Shown one piece after another: positions 20,488-32,480 of a stretch of 64,000 bases of DNA. How positions within the stretch are numbered: position 1 is the stretch's first letter; each line of letters starts with the position of its first letter. The stretch comes from Chaetorhynchus papuensis. Taxonomy: Eukaryota; Chordata; Aves; Passeriformes; Rhipiduridae. The translations under genes were made by a program, and so were the position numbers. The stretch lies in contig VWYX01001238.1 in NCBI GenBank assembly GCA_013396525.1, forward strand, positions 25,588-89,587. Reading direction: 5' to 3'. Below the pieces are notes generated by a model. That model had not been told where the DNA came from. It worked only from the letters and a program-made list of their open reading frames with translations, and did no database searches.

Positions 20488-22672
20488 GAGAGCTCATAGG
20501 CAGGAGGAAAACCAAGGGCACCCCCACCAGCCCATAACAGCGCTGCTTTGCTGTGTCCCAGCTGTCTCTCACATCTGGATGCAGGCAGCACTCAGGGCAG
20601 TGCCCCAGCTCTGTGGTTAGCACTCCCTGTCCTGTTAACACCAGGCAGGCGAGAGGCCTGGCAGCCGAGGTGAAGGGCCACTCCATCTCCGTCACGTTCT
20701 CCTCTGCTAATGAAAATGTTTCTCCAGCGTGTCCTCGGGAAGGTTTCCTTCAGCTCCAGCCCTCGTGTGATTGAAGGCTAATCTCTGTTACTCCTGGCTG
20801 AATGGCAGCCCGTGAGGAAGGTGATGTATTGTGTTTCCCTTCAACTTGACATTTAATGGGGCTAGCAAAAGAAGAAAAAGCACCACATGTTTCCAGGCTG
20901 AAAGTGAACTCCTCCCAAAGCACTGAGAGGTCAGGGCAGGAACAGGGGCCTCATGGACTGGGACCAGAGTGCACCCCTTCTAGTTCCAGCCCACTTTGAA
21001 AGGCCACTTGGCGTGCCAGCATCCTCCCTTCCAGAGGCAGCCCAGCTGACAGCAGTGGTCACAGGAGACAACAGCTCCTGATGCCAGCCCGTGGGATAGG
21101 ACTGGCCTCAGTGAACTCCCCATCATCAGTCTGGTCAGCACAGGGGGCTGGGAGAGAGGCCAAGGTCTAGAGGGCAGACTTTTTTGGGAGGAAAGCCCAT
21201 GACAAAGGCTCAGCACTCACAGGTTCCTCTGGCTGGCTCCAAACTCAGCCACTGAAGCCTCAAGATGTGAAGTCTTTCAATCTGCGATGCTAGCTTCCTT
21301 TTAAAATGCTTGGACACCTCCTAAAAAAATTGAGAGACAACATCAGGGTTGCAATCCTCTTGCTGTTGTGCTGCTTGCACTCAAGGAGGCACCTGGCTCC
21401 ATGACACACTTTCTCCTTTGCTCCACAGCTCTGCAAACACGCTCCAGACCATCCCCACCACCTGCTGCCCTCCTGCTGTTTCTCCCCTCGTTGGAACCAC
21501 CCAATTGTCTATCATGGCACTCCAGGCCCTCCACCTGCAAAGCTTTGCAGCTTTTCTGCTCCTTTTTTTGCCCCTATGAAACCACCATCAGCATTTATTG
21601 AGGACACCCAAACACAGCACAAGCTCTCCTGTTTGCTTTCCCTTCCCCCAGTGGCGCCGGTTGTGGACCACACCAAATACATCCCCCCAACAGCTAAACC
21701 TAAAGGAGGAGGAGAAGAAGGAGAAATTAAGAAAACACACAGGATGAAAAAGAAAAAACTTCCAATTACTGGCAATTAGTTCTACTTGATCACCCACTGT
21801 GCGCTGTGCCCCAGACACAAATCACACTTGGCAGGGTGGCACAGCTTGTTACCTGCACGCACAGAGCACAGGTGAGCACACAGGCTGCTTGGTGAAGGGA
21901 TTCCAACCTACCTGGGCACCCGTTTGGGCTCAGCTGGCTCCAGCCTTTCTGAGGGTCTCGTACACACCACTCAAATCAGAGCTGATGCTCTCCTCTGCTC
22001 CCACACGCCATGGCCCAAGTGCTGGAGCAGAGGCAAGGCGCTTGCTTGGAGCTGAGGCCTGCCATGAGAGGCTGCCCAAGGGATGTCCATCCTCGTTCCC
22101 AGGCTCACCTGTGCGGGTTCTCTGGCAGTTTCTCCTTCCCAGGAGGCATGGCAGCTCCAGGGAGCAGTTGCAGGTGGTGCATCTCTGCCAGAGATGCCTT
22201 CCCCACCATGGGAGGACACTCTTTGCTCCCAGCCAGGGGGAAGGCGGAGGCACCCAGCACGCTGCCGCAGTGGAGGAGGAACTCAGCCAGCCACTAATGC
22301 TTCCTTACTGTCTTGGAGCAAAGGGATGGATTAGCTTTTATTAGCTCTTAGGAAGAGCACATCACTCCTGCCCTTTCCTCCTCACACAAGGCTCACGCAC
22401 AGGCTCAGCTGTGCTGCAAGTGAAGCAGAACCAACTCACCTACGTGCTGGCGGCCCCAAACTCCTCTTGGGTCTTGTGCAAACCTTACAAATCTTAAATC
22501 TTAGGCGAGCTGGGAGTTAGGATAGAGCAATCCTCCTAAGGGTGCTGCAGGTGCTGCCCAGAAGTACTTTAAAGAAGACGCATGCTTGGCTTTTACATCT
22601 GGATCTCTCAGGCGGCACCGTGCATGGCCTGAAGGAGGGCACGGTGTCCACGCCAGCCGAACCAAAGCCAAG
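20488..22672. other. No gene; possible conserved block at 20700-20890
   Basis: Positions 20700-20890 are complex, AT-leaning and repeat-free (TGCTAATGAAAATG, GGCTAATC, ATTTAATGGGGC), as in conserved non-coding DNA. The rest is unique sequence with an A/G-rich patch at 21700-21760. No exon supported. Confidence 0.35.
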
Positions 22673-22738
22673 GCACAGCCCCCAGAGCAGAGACCCAGAC
22701 CTGGGGCACAGCCCCTAGAGCAGAGACCCAAACCCGGG
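22673..22738 (+). repeat. Two-copy 33-bp tandem duplication
   Basis: Two adjacent 33-bp units share GCACAGCCCC, AGAGCAGAGACCCA and a C-rich end, differing at a few bases. The period divides by three, so overlapping frames carry a duplicated peptide, but there is no other support for coding. Confidence 0.85.
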
Positions 22739-22954
22739 GCTGTTGTGTGGGAGATGGTCCGTGGCTTCCCGCTGAGCGCTCCTGTATCCCTGACCCGCAG
22801 CACCCAGCCCGCAGCGCGGCTGAGGGATGGCGCTGCTCCAGAGAAGTCTCTCTAAAGTCGCTCTGGGGCTTGTTAGCAGGGTGATAAAGGGGATGAATGG
22901 CCTCGGAGAAACGCTCTGTCTCCTGCTGTGGCATTCATTATCCTTTAGCCAGGC
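22739..22954. other. No gene; unique sequence
   Basis: GC-rich unique DNA between a tandem duplication and a CpG-dense patch. Nothing further recognised. Confidence 0.4.
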
Positions 22955-23200
22955 GATTCTTCACGCCAGCCAGGAGCTCCGGGCTGGCTCGTTTATCGTC
23001 CGCGGGGGCTGGTTTCCCACAAGAGGCCACGCCCGGCACTCGCTGGTCGCCCCCAGGCAGCTCGAACGTGCCCGAGGAGCGGCAGCAGGGGCTGGGGCAG
23101 AGCGCTCGGGGCTCATCCCCTTCCTCCCACGCAGCCAGATCGCTTTCCCGAACGCTCAGCTCCGTGACCCGAGCCACAGCTGCCCCCGTCCCCAGATCTG
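22955..23200. promoter_or_regulatory. Small CpG-dense island
   Basis: About 24 CpG sites were counted in roughly 245 bp, including several GCG/CCG runs. It is followed within 200 bp by an AT-rich block with TAATTA (23386-23391). A candidate promoter or enhancer by composition. No first exon or known protein was found downstream. Confidence 0.5.
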
Positions 23201-24829
23201 TGCATTTTCAGCCTGATTTCCCAAAGCATATGCAATCCTGCTGCATCAGTCTGTCCTCTGCCCACTCCCCAGCAACTTCTGACACTGCAAACAGATTTCA
23301 GGCTGATGTGACAGAGCAACAGAGGTCTTGGAGACAGCCAGAGTCTATAAATTTCATGGGAACAGACTACCAAAGAGAGGAGACGTAATTAGCACCTTCC
23401 AAACTGTAGTGTATCATCCCTTATTAGACATCAGACAATTTGTGTGGGAGAGATGCTATAAATATCCCGGGAATGGGAGATGCTCCATTCAGCACAAAAA
23501 ACTCACTGGACACCAGAGACTCCAAACCCAAACCGTACATCCAGAGAGGATGAGATTTCATGGGTCCCAGGAGAAGGTGTCAGGCCTGTTTGGCTGACAG
23601 CAGAGCCAGCCAGCTAAGATGGCACGTCAGCCTTCGGAAAGCCCCTGGAAATGGAATGTGTGCCCTTCCCTCGTTCTTCTTCCAGAGACCAAGCTGAGGT
23701 CCTCCTGCATTTCCAGCCTTAATTGCCCTCCCAGACTCATGGATGAGTTCAGCTGCTGCCTAAAGTGGAAGTGACATGCCCAGCTCCAAGGGGAAGAACT
23801 GACGGGCAGAGCAGCTCCCTCGCCCCCACAACTCCTCCCTTTGCCTCTCCACTGCACGGACAGAGATTTCACCTTCCAGAAAGATGTTTCATCCACAGAC
23901 TGCCGCCAGGAAGTGCCAGGAAGGCAGCCCAGAGTCCGAGCAGTGCCCGGGGAGCTCTCAGCAGGATCACTGACACATCGAGCTGCCCATTAGTGCGTTG
24001 GGTGATGGGAGCCCGCTCGTCCACACGCAGGTCCTTGCTGCCCACCAGCCCCAGCACAGACCTGCCGGTGCCAGCACGGGGCTGGCAGGCAGCAGCATGG
24101 GTGTCCTTCCCCCAGGAGGAAAGAGGAAGCCTCAGAAACCCTCCTTCTTCCTTCTGAAGGCTGAAGGGGACTCACCAGCCTCCTGGCTCTCCATTAGAGT
24201 TGATTAAAGTTCTCACGTCACCCAGTGGGATGCAGCCTTGATAAGGCTGAGCCCAGCATTTCAGGGTTGTCTGACCCCTCTGAGAGAAAGCCAAACCCTA
24301 TAGGCCATTTGGGGATAGAGCAGGGTGATCCCTGTGCTCGTTTAGGATCTGCACTGATAACCCAGTCGTTATCTGTGTCGTTTCCAGCCTCAGGCATTCC
24401 AGAGCCCTGGAAGAAGCTGAGAAGTGACAAATAACCTTTGTCCCCTCCAGCTCATTTGTGACACCGTCCCAGCTGGCTGGACGCGTTTTGGGACTTCTCT
24501 GATTCACCTGGTAAAGGTCAAGTCCCAGGAGATGCCTTCAGCCTAGTGGAGCATGTATCACTTGTACCTGTGGGGCTTCAGCTCTGCAAAAAGACAGTTT
24601 AAACATGCATTACAGCACATCCTTTATTCAACAAAAAAAAAAAAAAAGAGGGATTTACACTCCAGGGGTGGTGACTCCCTGTTCTGCCCAACAAAAGGAG
24701 GGATGGGAATTGAATTCAAGCTTGTGTTCATTAAAATAAGAAGAAAAAAAGAAAAAAAGAAAATCCAGAAATTCAGTCACTCTATCCTAATTGCTCTGAT
24801 CCAACCTTTCACAGTGTTGCATTGAGCTA
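23201..24829. other. No gene; AT-rich block 23290-23490 and A tracts
   Basis: Positions 23290-23490 hold TAATTA (23386-23391), TATAAATTT and CTATAAATATC in otherwise complex sequence, a conserved-element look. Low-complexity A tracts lie at 24632-24648 and A/G tracts at 24737-24764. No exon recognised. Confidence 0.4.
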
Positions 24830-25150
24830 AAGGGCCGCACCTGAAAGTGTGCCAAGAGCGGCATGAAATGTTAATGTTGCAATTAAAACAATATGAATAT
24901 TGCAGCACTGCTCTGCTGCTTCCCATCCACTGAACAATTCCCATTCAATACAAGTCAAGTTACATTTCAGGAAATAATGAGGTCTGCTAATTAAGTCTGG
25001 CCTAGGAAGACAGCAGTCTTAAAAGGAGGAAAAACCATTCAGATGTCCCCAAAATGTGTACATTTGCTGCTTATTACCTGCAAAGGGGAGTCATTAACGC
25101 TGCTCAGCGCCAGGATCACAGGTCAGCGCCACTGTCTTATTGCACACATC
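24830..25150. other. AT-rich conserved-element-like block
   Basis: A repeat-free AT-rich run with TGTTAATGTTGCAATTAAAAC, AATATGAATATTGCA and GCTAATTAAG (TAATTAA at 24988-24994). These are typical homeodomain/POU-rich words of vertebrate non-coding elements. Conservation is untested. Confidence 0.4.
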
Positions 25151-26570
25151 TAGAGGAAACTCTCTTTGTAATGATAAAATGCCTAAGTCATGACCTGCCT
25201 TGTTCCCGGGGGCGGAGCAGGGAATGCCAGGCTGGCACGTCCCATGCTCTGCCATGCAGAGAGCAGGTCCCTGACAGCGAATGCCGATCCCAGGCTGGGC
25301 TGGCGAGAGGCAGAGCGGGCTCCGAGGGGCTGAAGGCAGCAAATCACATCCAGCTGACACAGGACAGACCCCAGACTATACCCAGGGAAGGGAATTTTCC
25401 TCCCCAGCCACTCACGCCACTGAGCGACAGTGACACTGGCTTGAGCTGGTGGAAGCCACAGGGAAAGTGACCACTGGGTCAGTCCTGGCAGGACAAAGAC
25501 CAGTCAGGATCATCTTGTGTTTTAACTCTAAAGAGAGGCAACAGAGGATCCCCCCTCCTGCCCCCTGCATCCCTCAGACACAAGCACGTGTTGCAATAAC
25601 ATGAGGACACAGAGCAGCCTAGAGACAGGAAACATTGGGTTCCAGGGGTCCCAGAGGAAACTGGTATCAACACGCTGCTCCCACAGCCTCCCCATCCTCT
25701 TGTTTTTCATAATATTCCCAAATTTCTTTATCTGTGACAGTTGTTGGGGCTGCCACCATGTCTCCTGTGTTCCTCCCATCCAGGTAACTGCGGGAAGAGG
25801 TTGGGCAGGGAGGGTCCATCAGCAAGAGCATTTCATGGGAAGAGCAGAAGACTGGGAACAAGCCTACCACACCATCCTGCTGATTTGATGACGTGTCTTT
25901 TTGACAACATTGCCTTTTCTCTTTCTCAGAGTTCCAGGAACACACAAGAACCGCTCGTCCTCCAAGCCTGAACTCTGCCATCATTCCCAAGCTGACTGAC
26001 CCGCATGGAGCTGTCTGGGGGACACAGAGGAGCTTGCTGTGCAAAGAGGAGGCTACAGCAGTCCAAACCTCTCCAACCCCTTCCCAAACCTACTTCCCCA
26101 AACTCCAGAGGAAAACTCATCCAGTGGAGGGGTGAGAGAGGTCAGTGGAGTCCTGGTTCATTCCTTGGCCTCTGCTGACACTCTGAACTTCAGCCTGTCT
26201 TTAATACAGACGGCCTTCCTGGTAAGACCCAGATGGGGACTGAGCCATGCTAACCAAACCTGGCAACACAATGATCCCAGTCACGGGGAGCTCAAAGCAA
26301 ACACTTCATTTGAAAGAGGAGAAAAACCCAGACGAAAAGATCAGAAAGGACTTTCCAGGCCCTGGACTGTCCTAAGGGATTCAGGTACCATTTCTATACC
26401 CATCTGTGAGAAATAAACCTATTTGGCCACCAAGGCACAGCCAGCTGGGTGTCCCCACCTCATTGCCACCAGCAGCAGCTCACTGTTTTGTGGATGGGTA
26501 GGTGGTCTCCTCCCTTCAGACCACTTCTCACTCTCCAGACGAACCAGCACTTGCTGCTACCAAGTGTCTG
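25151..26570. other. No gene; unique sequence
   Basis: No exon, LTR or CR1 recognised. GC-moderate DNA with overlapping chance frames on both strands. Confidence 0.4.
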
Positions 26571-26720
26571 TTCTGCAATAAAGAGCAATAAACATGCCAG
26601 AGTAATTAATGTCTTAACAACTTATTACAATCCTCAGATAATTAATCACAAAAGCTAAACATGCTGTCTCACCCTCCTAATGTGTTAATGCTCTAATTAT
26701 TACGCCTCAATTAAGGGAAA
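26571..26720. promoter_or_regulatory. Homeodomain-motif cluster
   Basis: Within 150 bp there are TAATTAAT (26603-26610), ATAATTAAT (26638-26646), TTAATGCTCTAATTATTACG and CAATTAAG, that is at least five TAAT/ATTA cores in repeat-free DNA. GC rises sharply on both sides. A candidate developmental enhancer by motif density only. Confidence 0.4.
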
Positions 26721-27086
26721 GCCAGTGCTCCTTGCTTAGAAGTGCATGTTTAATAAGGGTGCCTGAACACAGGCAAGCCGGAGTGGGAGGCGAGGGGGTG
26801 ACGGGGGTTAAGGAAGAGGACACCATTTTTAATGAGGTTCCACGGGTGGCCCGAGGCAAGGAATTGACAGCTCCTGTCTGGGATCTCACACACGACTGCA
26901 CGTGGAACTGGGGGCCATCTGTGGTGGCTCCGTGCCCCGCTTCCCGCCGGACTGTTCACAGGGAAAGCAGCACGCGGGGCACAGAGAAGGCAGGGGCTGG
27001 AGATGAGCAGCCACACCACGGATCTGGCCAGCACCAGGCAGCAGGGGTGGCAGCTCTCACAGCAGCCATTAAAGGAGTGGTGGTCT
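26721..27086. other. No gene; unique sequence up to an LTR
   Basis: GC-rich unique DNA. Its last four bases (GTCT, 27083-27086) form the left target-site duplication of the LTR that follows. Confidence 0.5.
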
Positions 27087-27565
27087 TGATGCCTTTTCCT
27101 GGTATTCTAGGTCTTAAAATCAAGAGGCGAACACGGTTAGAAGGGGAAAAGGTGTTTTACCTTGGTATTTATTGTAAGGATCCTTAGGTGCACCACGTCC
27201 AGGTCGAATGCACCTCCATGCACCCCGCAATGGCCACCACCATCCCCCTCCTCTAGATCTGGTCTTACATTGTAGGTCTTACTAAATAACATATCTATCC
27301 AAAATTCCCCAATAAGAGGCTCGAGTGAGCCCCCCTCCCCAAGGAACCTTCCCCTGGATGGTTCTATCTCAGTTTACAAAATGTGTTCTGGAGAGGACCT
27401 TGGGCTCTGGGCACACTGATCCCTCACTACGAAGCTTCTAAAATGTTCAGTCTCCCAGCTTGACAAACAAGTCCAAGAATGTAAGCTAAAAACACTGAGA
27501 ATACAGAAGTTGCAAAAAGGTATAACAGGGGTATAAAAGAAAAGACAAAAATCATCATGGCATCA
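27087..27565 (-). mobile_element. Solo endogenous retrovirus LTR with 4-bp target-site duplication
   Basis: A 479-bp element with TGATGCC...GGCATCA ends, bounded by a perfect GTCT duplication (27083-27086 and 27566-27569). On the minus strand an AATAAA signal (plus 27168-27173) sits about 80 bp before the end, followed by a T/C-rich U5. Its ends and the AATAAATACC context resemble the LTR at 3880-4330 (ATTAAATACC there), so the two are related families. The intact duplication and lack of interior show a solo LTR left by recombination between two LTRs. The minus-strand frame at 27427-27612 lies mostly in it and is not a gene. Confidence 0.9.
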
Positions 27566-30500
27566 GTCTCCTCTAGCCAGCCCACTTCTTGCTCTGTTTC
27601 CAGACAGACCACTGCTCCTCACCCCTGCACAGCATCCCCACTGTGCCCAAGCCTCTCCACCCAGCCCTGTTTCCGTGGTACTCCTTGCCTCCAACCAAGC
27701 TAGCTCTGGGACATCCCACAGAGATGATAAGGACAGCCACAGCCCCCACAAACCGGGGATATGTCACTCTTGGGATGTGTCAAGTCAGCACATCTGATTT
27801 CAGCCACTGCCTGGGGGTTTTCCACAGGTCCCTGTTGTCCGAGGGAACAGAAAGCCAAAGAGCACACCAACTTGAAAAATTCTTGGCTTAGAGATGGGGA
27901 AACTGAAGGCCAGAAAGGTGTTCTGCAGGGGACTTGTGGTGGTTACCAGCCATGAATCTGCCTTCCTGGTGCCCGGCTCTGAACCTCGCTGGATGCTGGG
28001 ACACTTCAGAAAGAGGTTCTTGCTGAGGAGGAGCTTGAGCAGATCCTGAAGATGAATGTAGGGCCTGGACCCCTCACTGTGTGATAGCAGGAGATCCCTG
28101 CTGCCCTCAACACACAGCTGTGAACCCACGTGATATCTCTGTTTGGGAAGGACAAAGTACAGGTCGAGGCAAAAACGGCATCACGTCCATCCCAGCCTGC
28201 AGAAGCAGTAACCCCAAAGAACAAAGGGGTCAAGGCACTGGGATCACAGAGCTCTGCAATGCAGCAGGAGTGGGAAGCAGGAGCTGGGATAGCCAGGCTG
28301 CAGATCTTAGTGCCATACAAAAAGCTGCGACAGAAGAATGGCTGGAGCCCAAGTCTCCCAAACAAAGCCTGTAAAAACTTCTTTTTCCAATAAAAAGCTT
28401 TTAAAAGAACTCCCCCGCTAAAGTGGGTCTTCACACACAAGAAAACTCTCACTGAACCAGCCTAGTTTCTGTTCCATCCAAGCCTGTTTAAATTTCTCCA
28501 ACAAATGAATCACCAGAAGCATTTCTAGCCCAGGTTTGACTGCAAAACGATTGCATTTCTCGAAGAAATAACACGCTGTGTAGGTTTGGATGGTTCCCTC
28601 TGAGGAATAAGGGAGAGGGAGTAAGAAACAAAACTAAGTCAAGCAACCTGGAGGGGACATGAATTTTAAAAGCCATGAACAGTTTTAGTTTTCAAATAAT
28701 CCAAATGAAAAAAAAAAATGCTTCACATAGCTACTTCCACAAAAATAATTCTGTCACCCTGATTCTTTGGTGATGTCTCATGAGAAACAAAAGAAAGCTC
28801 TCCACCTCTGAGACACCAACCTGACAGCAGCTTGACTGGTGAAAAGGGGCTGATGCCTGTGGATTCCCACAGGGATGAGAGCTCCAAAAGAAGCCACGTG
28901 TGTTGGGCCCCTCTCCACACTGCTTTCCATTCCAGCAAGAGGCGTGACCTGTCCAGACTCTCTGCCATCTCTTCACAGAGGATAACCTCAGACATCCAGC
29001 TCTGGTCCCCTGCACCGGGCTGGAGGCATCACAGCTCCTTATCTCAGCAGCTTCAATGGGCTTTGGGAGCTGCTGCATGGAGATTGCAGAACCCACCCAA
29101 CCTGCAAAACCTGACCATCCAGGACAGGACCACCAAAACCACTGAAATCTCATTATGAAGATATACAAGGGCTGTGACACTTTTTGAGGAATTAAAGGAT
29201 TTTTCTGCTGTTGTTTTCACTGACTGGTGGAGTGGAAAGTTTTGCACGGATGTTGGCATCTGTGCTGAAGACTCTTGACTTCTTTTTTTCCAAACACACG
29301 ATCCAGCTCCCTCAGGCACTGCAAGAAAGTGGCTGACTGCTTCTGCACCTCTCCCTTCTCACCAGTACCATCAGTGGTCACCCGAAAATTCGGGGCATTA
29401 CTTCTGTTCTGGGGCCAGAAACTTTGGCTTGGTTATCCTTGATGTGACTTATTGCAAAGTGTGTCAAGCCAGCTGAACATCCAGTGCCAGGAGTTCTGGA
29501 GAAGTTGCCTGGCTCATGTTGGCATGCTGTGAGGTTGGAGAAAGCTGTTCACCTAGGAGAGAGTAGTAACACCCAGCTCCTGTGCCAGGCATGTTCCCTG
29601 ACATCCTCTGGGCCCCATTTAGCCTGTACCCACCACCAGTACAAGACTGGGAACCAAACCTTCCTCCCAGCACAGTGGACCCACATCCCCAGTAACCCTC
29701 ACTCTGCCCAAACTGGGGGTGCTCCCATTCCCACTGGAGCAGCCAAAACGGAGAGGGTAATTGCTGTGCCTCTTTACACCTTTCCCATCTGAACTTAGGA
29801 TAAGTTTCTTGGAGCAAGTCACTGCCCCAACAGCCCAAGATCTGCTCCCAAACCAGCTCACACGGAACACCTGCAGCCAGCAGCCACGTGGACACATTCC
29901 CAGAGCCCTAAAGCAGGGCTTGAATGGGGAGGGCAGCCTCTGGAGAACAGCAGATGAATCACATGAACAGGCAAAACATGTAATGACCAGCAGAAAAGCA
30001 GCATCACTGCTTCCCAGAAGTGATCCTGTGGGGGTCAGAGGGCTGGACAACAAAGTTGGTGCCAACTGAGCCCAGATGCCCCAACCCCAACCCCACAGCT
30101 CTCTCCAGCAAGATTTTTCAGAGCTCAGCTTACCCCCTCCCTCTGCCCCCTGCCTTGAAGACAGTGTGCAGCACGACAGCTGGGAAACCCAATCTGGTCC
30201 AAATTTTGTTACAACCCTGCTGTTTTTTTATCCTTGTTTACCAGCATTAATTTTAATGGCTCTCCCTACATTAACTTTGTCCTGAACCAGTTGGAGGAAA
30301 ATTCCTGCTCACTTGCCTTCTGGAGAACAGACTGGGTGATTTTCCCTTGTCATTTAACAGCCCGCCTGGGCTGCTCAGGAATGACAGCCACGCTGTGTGC
30401 TGCGTGGAGGGCAATAAACTCCCCAGGGCTGGGGGAGGAGCACTGACATATCCCTGAATGCACTGCCCATTCTTTGTCCAGTTTGGGTCTCGGCTTGTGC

Positions 30501-32219
30501 TGGAAATTTCTTCCTCCTGCTCAGCGAGGAAAGGAACTTTCTGAGCCTGATGGAAAACTCCTTCCTCCTCCTTTTCAGCGTGGGAGGGAACTACAGAGCA
30601 TGCACCAAGGATAAATGATGTTTCCAGACAAAGTGGCAACCTTCCCAAGTCTGGGCAGCTTTAGAGTGGGCTTGCCAGTGGCCAGTTGTGCCTCATTTCC
30701 CCCTGGAATCATTAAAAATGCCTGTAAAACAGGTCTGGAAAGAGATAATGGTGCTAGAACGTGCGTGGAAAACATTTCAGAGAAGTGGGGAGCAGGAAGA
30801 TGCCTCTGCTCTGCAATGCCCAGCTGTGCCCATGCTGGCAGAGCTGGGCATCACCCAACAGGCATTTTCCCTGTTTGTGCTGTCTCGTGTCCCACACACC
30901 CTTGTTTTAGGGAGCAGAAGGGAGGATGAGGCAATGCTTGACCTCTCTCTCTCCTTTCCACTCTCTCTCATCTCTGCTCCTTCCAGCCACCATCCTGGCT
31001 TCCTGGTAGGAGACATCACAGCTCCACTCAGAGAGAAGAAGACTGTCCTTCCCTTTGCTCACCAGATGCTGAGTGTGGTCCCACTCCTCTCTCCAGCTCA
31101 GAGAGGTGTGGTGGCTCAGACCACGGGAAGGAAGAGAAACACTCAGGTCTTTCAGCACCTTTCTCTCCCCACTAAAAAACTAGATAACAGCCCTTTCCAC
31201 CAAAGCAATGCAAGGGTCTGATTCAGGCATGTTTCCCAAGTTTTCTGTCTCTGCCAGCACAAAAAAGGAATGCAGTTAGAGCAAGTGAAGTTATTTGTTG
31301 TATCACATGGTGCCCATACTTTAAAAGTACAGATGTTCCCTCCATGCTCCAAGGGGTGATTTGGAAGACAGAGGACTCAAAACCTCCTACTCTATCCAAC
31401 CACGAGCACCTGGGCTGCTGTAGAGGGAGGGTTGCCATGGAAAGATGAGGAAGGCAGCAGTGAGGTGGCTGGAGTATTCCCACCAATTACCATGAAGAAT
31501 TTTGACTGCTCTGCTCTGTTTCCTTCATCAGCCTAGCAACCACCTCCGAAATGTTTCTCGCACGTCTGAGGAGCGCTAAGCAGGGTCACACACCGAGGAA
31601 GCTGGGTGAGCAGAGAGGGCTTGGTCACCAGACAAAGCCCCCTGGGCATGGACACCTCAATTCCTGCTCCAGGAAACTCCTGCATGAGGTACAGGCAGCT
31701 GGATGGGATGGAGACCAGAGCAGGATGAGTGACATGCAGGAGACAGAGCCAGAGCAGCAAGAAGAAGATCTGAAGAAGGAACCAGATGTCCCACCTTCAC
31801 AGGGCAGCTTGTCATTGCTCAGTTCAGAGGTCCTGAGTGGAGAATCCACATCAATCTCCTGTACATACAAGTGAAATCATCCATGGGTTCACTTCAGATG
31901 CAGTTTCCACCAGGATTCCTGCTACTCTGCCCTAATAAAACAAGGAAGAAACAAGACCTGCAAGATGTCTCGCACTAAAAGGTTGGGAGACCAAGAGGCC
32001 ACAGCATCCTGCCCTCTTCAAGTCCCTGAAGCAATGAAAAGGCAGATATTCCACATGTGCCATCCTGGCCTCTTCCACAAAAAGGGCACTACAAACTGAC
32101 AAAGAACAGCTTCTGCCCATTCATTAAGCTCTTGGCATTAACTGATTTCCCTCCAACCAAGCCATAAAACCCAAAGCTGCGTGCAAGGAGCATCCTAAAA
32201 TATCCTTGTAAATCTCAGC
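27566..32219. other. No gene; repeat-poor unique sequence
   Basis: No exon or clear repeat. A short stretch at 27885-27925 (GATGGGGAAACTGAAGGCCAGAAAGG) reads like the antisense tail of a MIR-type SINE, too short to call firmly. An A run lies at 28708-28720. Frames on both strands overlap and look like chance. Confidence 0.4.
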
Positions 32220-32480
32220 CACCACATTCATTAATTACAACCCAGTGCTGGTTCAGGCCATTAGTTCTGGATGGTAACTTCATTTATTCCCACGTTAATG
32301 CTCGATGTCAGTGGTTATCTCATTACCACTCTATTACTTACCCACTTAATCCATCATTGCAGCCCAGGCCAGGCGGGAGGAGCGGGGCTTGCCCTGCGCC
32401 TGACGGGAGGCGATGCATCAAAGCGCAGAGCACCCAGGAATCACAAACAAAGCACTTCTAATCTGCAGCTGGGGTTTATA
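32220..32480. other. AT-rich conserved-element-like block
   Basis: Repeat-free DNA with CATTCATTAATTAC (TTAATTA 32231-32237), CATTAGTTC, CGTTAATGC, CATTACC and CTTAATCC in quick succession. It resembles a conserved regulatory element. Function is inferred from composition. Confidence 0.4.

Noticed and set aside
27427..27612. Hydrophobic 61-codon minus-strand frame, considered as a membrane peptide
   Set aside because: It lies mostly within the solo LTR. The hydrophobicity comes from T-rich U3 sequence.
27885..27925. Antisense MIR-like string
   Set aside because: A single short phrase without the core region. Noted but not called.
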